A stretch of DNA of 64,000 nt, taken from contig JXTC01000016.1 in assembly GCA_002914845.1 (NCBI GenBank), positions 341,582-405,581 of the forward strand, read 5' to 3'. The notes beneath the pieces are model-generated. The model was not told the origin of the DNA. It saw only the letters and a program-made list of their open reading frames with translations, and made no database searches. Below are positions 1-10,572 of the stretch, piece after piece; the first letter of the stretch is position 1, and each line of letters opens with the position of its first letter. The position numbers were made by a program, and so were the translations under genes. The stretch is from Trema orientale (Eukaryota > Streptophyta > Magnoliopsida > Rosales > Cannabaceae).

Positions 1-1930
1 TATTATGTATTATGTATAATTACGAGTTCAGAATTAAACTATTTTGTTCTCCGTTACAACTTTTTGTATTCACTTCACATTGCACAAGCTAAACTCCGAA
101 CTTCCAAAAAAAAAAAAAAGAAAAAAAGAAAAAGAGCAGCACTAAATTCTTAAGGTAGTACTATGGTATGACATAGTACTTACTAGTAGGAATTATAACT
201 TTTTGTTCTTCTACATAAAGGAATTGAAAAATATATATACATGTATATTATTTTTAACTTTAAGCATGAATAAATTTAAATGTTAAAATGTATTAATTTA
301 TTTCCTGTTTCTTTAAACTCTAAATAGGAATCAACTTTTAAAATATATATATATTGTATTTTACATAATTAGTAGGAATCAATTAATAGAATGTAATTAT
401 TAAAAAAAATCCAACTCAAAAGTTTACACACCACATAGAACAATAAATGACCTCTGATAATTACATAGATATATGCATTAAATATAAAAGTTACTTAAAA
501 AAAAGCACTCAATATAATTGAGTTTTTGATACAAACCCAGCTTATTACATTTATTAAATCAAAAGAGCAGCACACCCACACAATTATTAAGGCACCCCTA
601 AAATAAATAAAAAAAGGTCAAGACAGTAAATCAAAAGCTATGTTAAAAATACTCCAAACATCATCTAAAGTTAACTTTCTTCTATGAAAATCTATGAACT
701 AAAATAAATTAGTAGTTTTAATTTTTAGAATGAAAAGATTGAATCATTGAATAAAAAACTACGAGAAAAAGAAACAATTAACACAAGAAAATAAAACACA
801 AGATATTGGGAAAAAAATTAAAAAATAAAACAAAGCAAAATGGGTATAAAGCAAAAAAATTTTACTTCCTCTGTTTTAATTTAAGATTAAAGAGATTATT
901 AAACAAATTAGAACTAGAGGAAATAAATTACGCATAAAAAGAAATTTTTAGAAAAATAATAAGACAAAAGATATAAAAGAAATTGAATGGGAATGTTCCT
1001 GAGAAATTGAAAAAGAAGGAGAGATAAAGATGATGTGCCTTTTTTTTTTTTCCTTTCTTAAATTATCTCTCTTAGTTATTTTATTGATTAACGAGGTGCC
1101 TTTATGTGAAGTTGGGGTATTTATATAATCCCCATATAAAAAAAGTTATCCAAATTGAAGTACCCATCGACAGATAGATATTATGACACCATTGAAAAAA
1201 TACTCTCTATATATAGGGTGGATTTTCAATAGATATTTTACTTTTGCTCTATGGATGGGTTTATTTGACTAAGTTCAAAATGATATACAATAATAAATTA
1301 ATTTTATCCTCTTTTTGTTCCATTAATTAATCTCTCATTCCTTTTTTTTTTTCTGATGGGAATGAACTTGGATAATTGTATTTTAAAATTAGGTGTCTTT
1401 CTGAGTACTCTTTTAAAAAAATAACCTTAAGACTACTTTTATTGTTCCATGCGGTGAATTGACTAAAAATCCTTCTGACAAAGAGGAGGGATGAGAGAGA
1501 ATATTAAAGGGAAAAACCTAATTTTTTTTGAAGAAAATTGCCCATAATCTACAATTTTTAGGTATTAAACTTCTATCAACTTCTATTTTCACTATCTAAT
1601 CAATTTTTTTTGCCTTCTATACCACTCTATTTTTTTACTCAGAAATTTTGAAAGTGTATTTTTCAGGGAAAAAAAAGGTAAAAATGATGTTAGAAACCGT
1701 AGTTAGTGACTGTTTTAAATAAGTCGCTAAATTAGTGATCACCTTCAAAACGGTGCAATAAATTGGATGATGACTATTTCATATAAAAAATTTTCAGACC
1801 TTTGAAAAAAAATAAAAAAGGAATAAGTGCTTTCATTAAGAAGTTGAAAAAATTGAGGGAAACTTTTGGGTAGTTTATCTTTAATTTCTCACAAAGGTAA
1901 TTTAGAAATCTATTTATTTCTCTTATCAAA
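1..1930. other. AT-rich spacer, no gene seen
   Basis: This stretch is dominated by A/T runs and has no reading frame with recognisable protein similarity, no tRNA-like boxes and no clear terminal repeats. It is probably degraded repeat DNA, but I cannot assign it to a family. Confidence 0.5.
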
Positions 1931-2230
1931 GGGTCCCAATTAAAAGGTTTGAATAAGAATATAGAGTATATTGTTCTTGGAGCAATTATTAGGAACTATG
2001 TTTGGATAGTTTGCGAGGCTATGACTCATCTTTTTCTGGGCTCTTTTCTCCCTTTCTTGTTGAATGTTTGGCTTTTAGAAAGGATATCATATTAGCTTTG
2101 GCTCCAATCTTATCCCCTAGATAATTAAAACCGATGCTAAGAATATGATTCTTGCTATCCATTCCCATTCTTTCAGTTCATTAGAAGGTCCTGTTATTTA
2201 ATATATTTCTAGGCTTCCTGAATTGCTTGA

Positions 2231-3387
2231 TGTCACGATCTAGGAATTTGTATGTGGAAATTGACCATGCGCCATCGAGACTTTCAATCGGCCTTCCTTC
2301 TATCCGTGTATCGTGAGTCACTTTTTCAAGCTTCGTGCGTGCATGTTCTAAGCCATATGACTATTTGAACAACTCATGCCGAGTCTTACTCACAAGCAAC
2401 TATGATAGCTTCCAGGTGTCATGGCCTTTGCTAAGATGCTCACCCTTATTCACATCATACTAAATGCCTACTTGCCTAAGGGTGCCCATCCCTTTGTAGC
2501 ATATTTGCCTAGGTGTCGAACAAAGTTTGTACTTCGTCCTATCTGTCAAACCCATCAATACCTTCCAAAAAGCTCATGAGACACTAAGGGTTTTGTCACG
2601 TCTATAGGCTAATCCTTGTGACAATAAGCCCACTTGCATGCAAGCAAGTGCCCACAAATGTGTCTATAGCTCGTAGTCTTGTGTGTAACTTTCTTTGTGG
2701 GAGCATGGTGCCGCCCAACAATTCTTACTTACTGCCGAGTACCACAAGTGGCTTCCCCGTGACTAACACATGTTGAGCCATGCGTGATCTTGGGCAACAT
2801 ATATCTTCGAGGTGTTCCACAAGTGGCCTATCAATGACTAATTTACGTCAAGGTATCCATAGTCTTGGCGCACTATGCATCTTCTAGTGTCCCATGAGTG
2901 GCCTTTCCGTGACTATCACATATTGAGGCATGCCTGGTCTAGGAGCCCTACACATACTCTAATAAGCTCATGAAGCCACAGACCATACTTACTGCATAGG
3001 AGGCTGCAAGCAAGATACACCCTATAACCTCTTCCACGGAGAAATAATGCAATACCAGTCAACCCAGTATTGTTCACAAGTTTCTCCTCCTCATGGAGAC
3101 ATGTGGTTCCCCTAGTGGTTCCCATACGTCTACCCACAAGTACTTCCATATGCTAGTGGGTGGCTCATGCTACACCTCGTGTGCTGGGGATAGTAGTATT
3201 TTGAGCTTTTAGCTTTCTTCTATAACATATTTTAACCAGAATGGGTACCAAATTTAAGACGAACAACTTGAATAATTCTAACTATGTCCTTAAACTATCT
3301 CAAGTGTATGTAGATGGCCATGGCAAGTTTCCTAGGCAGTACACCCGTGACAAGAACCAGCCTTCGAAGGGCACATTACATTTGGGA
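2231..3387. mobile_element. Insertion within the LINE tail, probably an LTR-element remnant
   Basis: The LINE RNase H similarity stops near 2225 and resumes near 3388. The DNA between starts with TGTCACGATC, a start resembling many plant Ty3/gypsy LTRs. A short open stretch at 3241-3426 (MGTKFKTNNLNNSNYVL) vaguely recalls the start of a retrotransposon gag. CTTGA flanks the start (2226-2230) and recurs at 3267-3271, but this does not mark a clean end. Class and exact right edge are uncertain; it is a fossil. Confidence 0.35.
2741..2966. repeat. Three tandem units of about 75 bp
   Basis: Three diverged copies follow one another. They begin near 2741, 2816 and 2890, and each contains a form of CCACAAGTGGCCTnnCCGTGACTA followed by an ACATnTTGAGGCAT-like segment and a TCTTGG/TCTAGG segment. 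They lie inside the insertion that splits the LINE tail. Confidence 0.6.
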
Positions 3388-3716
3388 ATATTAGCTTCAA
3401 CTTCATCCCTCGTTCAGGGAATTTTGTAGCTTATAATCTACTTCGGTCCATTCTCTCTTTGAATTTAGATAATGTTTGGTTTAATGAGACTCCATCGTGG
3501 TGTCTCTCATGTTGTACCCTATGAATTTTTACAATAAATAAGCACAATCTTTTTCTTCCAAAAAAAAAAATATTGGGTCTCAAAAAACTAGTGTTCGGGA
3601 TCAGATCTTGTATTCTTATTTATTAATGAGACATGTGATTAATTAAAACAAAGCAGAGAAAAATTGAAATTAAGGTTAGATCACAGAGTGTATACGGAAA
3701 GGGCCATCACAATATG

Positions 3717-4095
3717 TGCCACGTTTCGAAATCCCAGTGGGCGGTCGAGATAGAAAACGACACTTACTTCCCATGGCGTCCTTGCCACGTTGGTGATTAT
3801 AGAAATGACTCACTTAGTGTACACAAGTGTAAGAATTATCACAACACTGTCTACGTGTCGAAGTCCTGATAGGCGGTCGATATAGAAAATGACACTTCTC
3901 ACAGCGTCCTTGCCACGTTAGTGGTTGCAGGGATAATGTACTTACAAGATGATAATAATAATAATGGTGTAATAATAACGTAAGTGTTATCACAACGCTG
4001 ACACTACGTATCAAAGTCCCGATAGGCGGTCGTATTAAAGAACGACACTTTCCACGGCATCCCTGTACGTAGGCGGTTGCAGGGATAATTAGCTT
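3717..4095. repeat. Three degenerate tandem units (132-153 bp) inside solo LTR A
   Basis: Units start near 3721, 3853 and 4006. Each carries a TCGAARTCC-like segment, then AGGCGGTCG (the first unit reads GGGCGGTCG), then an ACGACACTT block, a GGCGTCCTTGCCACG-like block and a GGTTGCAGGGATAAT-like end. The same unit starts in the second LTR copy at about 49215, where the assembly breaks into Ns. Confidence 0.75.
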
Positions 4096-5092
4096 ACGAA
4101 TCGACAACAATATAATAATGCATTAATAATAAGAGAATCTAGTTGATGGAGGCAAATAAACCGACCATAATATCAACTAGAGGTTAGATACATAAAATAA
4201 AGCGGTTATAGATAATAATAATAACGACAATAATAATCACAGAAAAGGGAACACAAAATCCCAAACTTGTGCCACAGGTCAAGCACGGAGTTCGAAGAGG
4301 GTAGCTCGGGGCCCACAAATAACTGAAGTGCAAGAGTTAGAAGCTGCATACAAAAAGGCTTATTGTACAAGTTAGTAGAAAAAGTAATGTAAAAATAATA
4401 GGATAATAGAAAATAATATAAACTAATTATGAGATAGAAAATGATGTAAAATAATTGTTGCGCCTAGGATATATGAATAAATAAGCGTGGGCTTAAGAAA
4501 TAGATGTGTAAAAGTATCCAGGCCTATGTGAATATTTAGAAAAATATCAATACTAAAGAGACTTATTGGTCAAGTTCTATATATGTATGTATATGGAAAA
4601 GTGTATACATAGAGATAGGATAGAAATAATTGAAGAGTGATGTGGAATACTTGACAAACAAGTCTTACACAAATCGTGAACAAGATGAAGATTTACACAT
4701 GCACACAACTACAAATGAACCCGTGGCTTATGAAAGATTAATAGGCATGTATATACATATATGTATAAAGGTGAGAATGAGATGAGAATGGCCAAGAACT
4801 AGTCACGGTTTAGACAAAAAGACAAGATGATGATGAAGTGATGAATTAATACCAATATTATATGCATGGAGAGAAAATGAATAAGAAACCAAATTTGGTC
4901 ACGGGTTAGACAAAATGATGAGATGTTTGTGATATTATGAGATCTCATGCATGCACCTATTTCCACCCATGGTGTTGATGAAGAAGAAATGATGAGGTTA
5001 TATATTTAAAGTAGAAGAATCAAATAAGGGATGGTGATGGTGGCGTTGGAGAGAGGAAGCTTTTGGCTTCGGGTATATGCGAACAAGAGAGG

Positions 5093-5096
<4 letters not shown>

Positions 5097-5133
<37 letters not shown>
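5097..5133. repeat. (GA)n microsatellite
   Basis: About 37 bp of uninterrupted GA dinucleotide lies within solo LTR A copy 1. Confidence 0.9.
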
Positions 5134-5134
<1 letters not shown>

Positions 5135-5473
5135 CTGGTTAAAAGCAAGAGGAAAGAGAGGATTCTATTAGGAATTTAGAAGCTAAAAAAAACTACTTAC
5201 GAGCAAGGGGGAGCACCCCTATTTATAGGCAAGTTTGCCTTATACTACAAAATCTCTTAGACCCTAAGTAGATGAGATGTCAACCACTTACAAGAACTTC
5301 TTCTATAAGTTCTTCCATTCTAAGTAATCTAGCTTAATGTTTAAGCTAGAGAATGCTCTAGAATATTCTAGAAATCTAGGGGCAGCTTGCTCTTGAGGAA
5401 GAGAGGGCTCCAACGGCGTGTAGTTTAGCTTGTGCGGCATGTAATTTCAAGCTTTGGCAGTGTCACTCTCCAA

Positions 5474-5640
5474 ACGGCATGTTGTTTAGGCCGTACGACG
5501 TGTAGTTTGTCTTAAAACAACGTGTAGTTTGCCTTAAAATGACGTGTAGTTTGGTTTGGCTTGGTTTCAAGTGACATGTAGCTTGACCCATGCTACACGT
5601 AGTTTCTTCTAAGTTGGTGTCGTTTTCCTTGAGGAGTGCG
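5474..5640. repeat. Minisatellite of about 22 bp in solo LTR A
   Basis: Units related to ACGTGTAGTTTGCCTTAAAA are repeated at least four times around 5495-5570, with looser copies on both sides (ACATGTAGCTTG and ACACGTAGTTTC). The corresponding part of the other LTR copy holds a different repeat. Confidence 0.7.
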
Positions 5641-5745
5641 TCATCCAACTAAACCTCATTAAACTCTTTAATCAAGTAATTAATCAATACTCAATTTATG
5701 TCTTAAGATTAATTCCTAAAATTAGGAAAACCCCAAAACAACTGG

Positions 5746-8320
5746 TATACAAGTTTATTTCCTTTTTCTTTTTTTCCACTTTTTATTTGTTTCTTTAAAA
5801 AAAAATCAATTGTAACGGTTTTTTTTTTTTTAAATTACCATTATGCATTGATTCAAAAAAAAAAAAAAAACTATATGCATTACTAGGAGTTCAATTTTTA
5901 ACCAAATTTGTTTTGCATTACAACCGTGTTTTCAGGGTATAAAAACTAAACTCTTAAGATAAGCCATAGTTCTTATTAATAATACTAATACATATTATTT
6001 TTAAATATATAGGAATGAGACTGAAGAAAACAAAAATGATTATTAAAAAAAAATTCAAGGGAATTAATTCAAAACTTTTACATATCTTAATTGATTCTTT
6101 TTTCTTTTAAACAAGAATCAATTTGTTGCATAATTAATAGGAATGAATTAATGGAATAGAACTTTTTTTTTTTGGAAAAGAAAAATCTAACCGAGCAGGT
6201 AACAAACAAGTTACCTGTCACATAAAACCATAAAAAATTTCTATATTTACATAAACATTAAATATAATAGATTAGGTAAATATTACTATACATTTTAAAG
6301 AAGCACCCTTATATATATAAGCAAATACAATTTTGTCAAATTTTTTGGTGTGGATAATAATGAAATTTTGAGTTACGTGACATATACAATGGCATTAATC
6401 TAGTACGTATTTTTTTTTTATCTATAGGTATTATTTTGTCCAATTAAAATTTATTAAGCACGTTTTTATGATAAAAAATAGAAAAAAAATATTAAATAAA
6501 AAAATTATAGATAGATTAAAAAAATAGTACTGCCATATATACATATATGTGAATAATATTTGTATGATCATAAATATATTTTGGCTATTATTTTCACAGA
6601 AACTCAGAACGTTAGATGTCAACGACGGCAAATTATAATCCACTCATGGGAAGAATGTGATTTCTATTTGGGACTCCTCATCTGATCACTTCTTTGATAT
6701 CATGATGTCATGATCAAGCAACAGTCGTATATAGTAAATGCATTCCAAAACACTCCAAACAAGACCTAAAAAAAAAAAAAAAAAAAAAAAGAAACCTCCA
6801 AACAAGTGTAAAAATCAATAAAAAAACAAGTAAACAAAACCCATTAATTCTAAACAAAACATGCCACCACTTGCGCCGTACAAAACCAAAAGAAAACAAA
6901 CTGAATATCAAACTGACATCCAGAGCAAAAAAAAAAAAATAATAATAATAATAATAATAATAATCAAACTGACATAACAGGTAAGCGATGAGGTGGACCT
7001 GCCGGTAAAGGGGTCTCATGAATTTTCTTTGTTTTTTTTTTTTTTGAAAAAAAAAAAAAGAAAAGGTTTTTGGTTTTGGTACAATATGAAATTTAATAAT
7101 TTTTAATGACCGACCAGTTGAGAACTAGGGCAAGGTCATGGCCCATCACCGCCGTGGGACGTCACCGTTGTCCCGGTTATGCCACTGTCACCACCGCGAT
7201 TTAATATCAATGCCCATCATGATCATGTGATGATATATTCTATGTTATCCTTTGTTACTTTCATAAAACATATATGTACATAAATTATACAATTTTGTGC
7301 CGTGACATATGGGGTTCCTTATCCCATCATCATATCAAAACCATGAATTTAACATTCATGTATCCCGGCCATATAAAGCTCATTAGCTATATATTACAGA
7401 AACAAAATTATCGCTAGCTATTTTCATGCGAGATAAATATATTTACATGTATATAACGTCCCAAAAAAAGAGTTACAATGTACATGTGTATGATAATTTT
7501 GCGTCATAGAATCAATTGATTTGTAGTTCTATTCTTATATGTAATTTATTTCAATTATGTTTGCGGGAGTGAGACGAAATTTAGTGAAGAGGAATTAAAA
7601 AGTTCATGTCATGCAAAGTATTCAAACTGATCATACCAAAAAGGTTCCCCAATATAGTGTATATTGCATTGATTCCATCATTAATCGTTTGTAATAATGT
7701 CTGGTTTATAAGTAAAATGTTATAAGGACGTAGAATTTTTCCGAGCAACAATACAAATTTGTGAATAGCTGAAGAATCTTCTAATTTCTTTTCCCGTTAT
7801 TACATTTCTCGCTGTAATTCTCTATATGCATAGGCTAAATTATTGTGGGAAAATAAGTTCATAATTACCAATTCTACAAGTTTGGTCAAATTTATGGGCA
7901 TACGTTTCCTTTTACCTCTTTTAGTTGTTATATATTGATATGAGAATGATTCAGTAGACGTATACTTAGCCTCATAGATTCATAGTTGCAATTGTTCGCA
8001 AATGCGTAGCTTCAAAATGCCGCCAACATTTATTGCGTATTCATTAATTTGGTAAAATATCTGAATTTCCCTTATTCCATGATCTATTATATTTATGAAT
8101 CTAAACCAAATAGGACAATTAATGTCTCTTTTGGTAGTCATAAAAGTCCAGTTTCAATATTATAAAAAGAATATATTATTTGCAATCACCTCCGTGAAAT
8201 TACTTGATGAGCCTAAAAGTTATTATTCTAGTAAAAAAAAAAATTTCGATCAAAGTCGAATGTGTTTAACCACAATCGAACACAAAACTAGAGAAAGTAT
8301 CAAATATTCACAACATTTGT
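5746..8320. other. AT-rich spacer with a MITE fragment and an AAT run
   Basis: No gene is recognised. The stretch holds an end fragment of the (TA)n-seeking MITE family (6391-6490), an (AAT/ATA)n run at about 6939-6964, an A tract near 6769-6790, and a short GC-rich island near 7140-7200. The frames translated here are low-complexity and Phe/Tyr-rich. Confidence 0.5.
6391..6490 (-). mobile_element. Fragment of the (TA)n-seeking MITE family
   Basis: The order of TCTAGTACGTATTTTTTT, CTATAGGTATTATTTTG, CCAATTAAAATTTATTAAGC and ACGT matches the inverted end of the complete copies at 23849-24085 and 50495-50753. Only one end is visible. Confidence 0.5.
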
Positions 8321-8327
8321 GTGTTTA

Positions 8328-8504
8328 TCAACTGCGGTTGATACGTTCAACTACATAAGGTTGAAACCAGTGAAAAATTCACTTCTCAGTATTGAATTCA
8401 ATCGCCATGGTTGAATAAGTTCGATAAGCATTTAGCTGTCACCTTCAATCTCAAATTTGATCATGCACTTTTAGTACGATTAAATTTATTCAACTGAGGT
8501 TGAA
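8328..8504. repeat. Cluster of TTCAA...TTGAA palindromes
   Basis: Four short inverted repeats lie in 180 bp: TCAACTGCGGTTGA (8328-8341), TTCAACTACATAAGGTTGAA (8346-8365), TTCAATCGCCATGGTTGAA (8398-8416) and TTCAACTGAGGTTGAA (8489-8504). They share arms but not spacers. They may belong to a decayed MITE. Confidence 0.6.
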
Positions 8505-8509
8505 TAATT

Positions 8510-9890
8510 TCATTTTTAATTATTTAGCATTTAAATGCCGAATTTACATCAAAACAAAGATAAGATTCAAAACATAAACCAATATATACATCTGAGACTC
8601 AATGAACTTAAACAGTTAAACCAATATAATCCGTAAATTATATCTAAGAAATTGCATATGAGTTTTAAATTTCTTATATTAATTATCAAATAAGACAAGA
8701 GAGATGAATGGAAAATACATGAGAATTTTAGGATTAGTGGAGGTGAGGGAGGCTCCGGTAAATTAATCATTTAGGCCGGTACTATTCTTCAATTCTCATT
8801 AAAATAAGAGAGCCTTTTTCCCTTGTGGTTTAAAATCTGTCCTATATGTTAACATTATCCTCTAATTAATAGGAGAAAGAGTGATAATGATATGCACTTT
8901 CGTCTTGGCTTTTTTAACACACAAATACGTACAGGTGCTTAGTTATATCTAAAGTCCAGCTCTTATAGGTCGTCTTAATTTGAACATTTATTTCCTTCTT
9001 TCTATGAGATCTGATCAACATAGGTACGTAGTTTTTATACCTTTTTTTTAAAGGGGGAAAAAAAAGCTGAAGATCTAGATTTTGGACTTTTATAATTTAT
9101 GAAAATATCATTGCTTGTAACACCTATATTCAATTTTCACTAATGTATAAATCCAAATCTTAATGTATATATGACTAAGCAAGGAAGATAAACTTCTTCC
9201 CTAAGATACTGCCATTAAGTACATATATGATTAATATTTACCGAGCAATACAAACAAAAAGAATCAAATATACAAATTTTAGAGCATTTCAAATTGGCTA
9301 CAGGAAACCAAAGTCGACTAAAACATATAAAAAATAATAAATACATAAATGAAGATAATAATAATAAGTCACTCAAGCCGGAAAACTCTCTCCATAACAA
9401 TTATTGTGTGTTCCACTAGTTTTGGCCTCCTATTATTAAACGAAAAATTAAAGAAGGCCGTGGTGTAAAAATTGAATCATTAATTTTAAAAAAAAATGAA
9501 AAAGGTACAACTATATGTGTTAGCTAATTATTTCATATCCCTATCTCACTTTTCGTTCTTTTTTAGTTTTCCCGGCCTTTTCTTTGAATCTCTTAAGGGG
9601 GCCAAGAAACATAAACATTTAAAGTGTACTCAATTGGCAATTTTCATGGGCTCCCTAGAAACATATTAATTATTATTTGGTTCTGGAATATGACCCCAAC
9701 TGCTAGCTATATATTATATATGTATGAAATAATATCTCAAGCCGGACGGACAATTACATTATTGATGATCATAATATGTACATGTAAGTCTAGTACATGC
9801 GTAAATTGAAATAGAAAAAAAAATAAAAGAAACATATTGATTGGGGGACCATAAACAACCCATACCTTTAAATCCCAATAAAATAAAAAG
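8510..9890. other. AT-rich spacer upstream of MIR396b
   Basis: No reading frame with protein similarity and no RNA gene were recognised. The right end grades into the MIR396b upstream region. Confidence 0.45.
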
Positions 9891-9897
9891 AGATCTT

Positions 9898-9919
9898 CAT
9901 CACATGCCACCATGTGATG
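9898..9919. promoter_or_regulatory. Perfect 9-bp inverted repeat with two E-boxes, upstream of MIR396b
   Basis: CATCACATG is followed by CCAC and then CATGTGATG. The arms contain CACATG and CATGTG, E-box cores recognised by bHLH factors. The site is about 310 bp upstream of the proposed MIR396b TATA box. Its role as a promoter element is inferred from position only. Confidence 0.3.
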
Positions 9920-10157
9920 GGGATGGGATGGTTTTTGAAATTTTTTGAATTTTTCTCTCTTCCATTTTTATTTTGATAAATCATTCTACATATATTGCCC
10001 TGTAATTTTCTCCCTCTTCTTTTTTTTTTTTCCCCCCGAAATTTTCTTTTACTACCCATCTGACGTATTTGTATATACCCCACAGCGCACTCACTAGGAA
10101 AGTAAAGACTAAATATATTTATTTATTTATTTTTGTGGGTAAAATTAAAATTCAGTC

Positions 10158-10177
10158 TCCTCTCTCTCTCTCTCTCA
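10158..10177. repeat. CT microsatellite in the MIR396b promoter
   Basis: A run of CT dinucleotides lies about 60 bp before the TATA box. CT-rich tracts near start sites are common in plant promoters. Confidence 0.6.
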
Positions 10178-10231
10178 TGAGTGAACCCTACTCATATTAT
10201 CCCCACCCTCTCTCTTTTACCTCTCCCCTCT

Positions 10232-10239
10232 CTATAAAG
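10232..10239 (+). promoter_or_regulatory. Probable TATA box of MIR396b
   Basis: CTATAAAG sits in a pyrimidine-rich context 180 bp before the mature miRNA. This would place the transcription start near 10260-10265, giving a leader of roughly 135 nt before the hairpin. Motif and spacing fit a plant Pol II core promoter; the start site itself is inferred. Confidence 0.6.
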
Positions 10240-10411
10240 CCGGTAGACAGAGATTATATATGGTAGAGTGGTCCATAAGAGGGGCTTTGTTAAATCGGTC
10301 ATTTCTCATATCTTCTTCTTCTTCTTCTTCTTCTTTCTTTGACTATATATCTTCTTCACAACTGAGATCTGAGGTTTCATTCAAAAGGGTACTATAGTCT
10401 TGGTCATGCTT

Positions 10412-10432
10412 TTCCACAGCTTTCTTGAACTT
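10412..10432 (+). ncRNA. Mature miR396b-5p
   Basis: The 21-nt strand starts with U, as expected for AGO1 loading, and ends in TT, which separates the b form from the a form (ending TG). It is identical to the conserved plant miR396b sequence as I know it. Confidence 0.95.
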
Positions 10433-10551
10433 ATTTTCTTCTCATAATTAATTAATTATTCTCTGTTTAGTCTTATATTCCCTCTCTCTTTTTTTATTTT
10501 GTGTGTGTATGAGATTAAACCATGGAATTATTTAATTTATTATTATTATAA

Positions 10552-10572
10552 GCTCAAGAAAGCTGTGGGAGA
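10552..10572 (+). ncRNA. miR396b-3p (star strand)
   Basis: The 21-nt strand GCTCAAGAAAGCTGTGGGA plus GA pairs with the mature strand with 2-nt offsets. Confidence 0.85.

Larger units (their letters stand above)
1940..3571 (+). mobile_element. LINE 3' end with RNase H remnant and poly(A), split by an insertion
   Basis: The 5' part (about 1990-2225) translates in pieces to an RNase H-like stretch including SPFLVECLAFRKDI, which fits the AE-LA-R motif of plant LINE RNase H domains. The 3' part (about 3388-3540) reads FNFIPRSGNFVAYNLLRS and then NVWFNETPSWCLS. This is the typical closing segment of plant L1-type LINE RNase H (PRSGN-VAH-LAR followed by an acidic/aromatic tail). A poly(A) run at 3561-3570 then ends the element. 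About 1.15 kb of unrelated DNA lies between the parts. Only the 3' end is present, as expected for 5'-truncated LINE insertions, and the frame is broken. The family call rests on motif recognition without a search. Confidence 0.6.
3592..5740. mobile_element. Solo LTR, family A copy 1 (fossil LTR retroelement)
   Basis: The element begins TGTTCGGGATC and ends ACCCCAAAACA, the TG...CA ends of an LTR. It is flanked by near-identical 5-bp repeats, ACTAG (3587-3591) and ACTGG (5741-5745). The same start and end occur in a second copy at 49095-50215, also with a 5-bp duplication, which confirms the boundaries. No internal domain or second LTR is attached, so it is best read as a solo LTR left by LTR-LTR recombination. 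It contains two blocks of short tandem repeats and a GA microsatellite. The lineage (gypsy or copia) cannot be told from the LTR alone. Confidence 0.8.

Noticed and set aside
2916-3149. 77-residue frame on the - strand
   Set aside because: It lies within the unclassified insertion and overlaps its repeat units; no similarity to a known protein.
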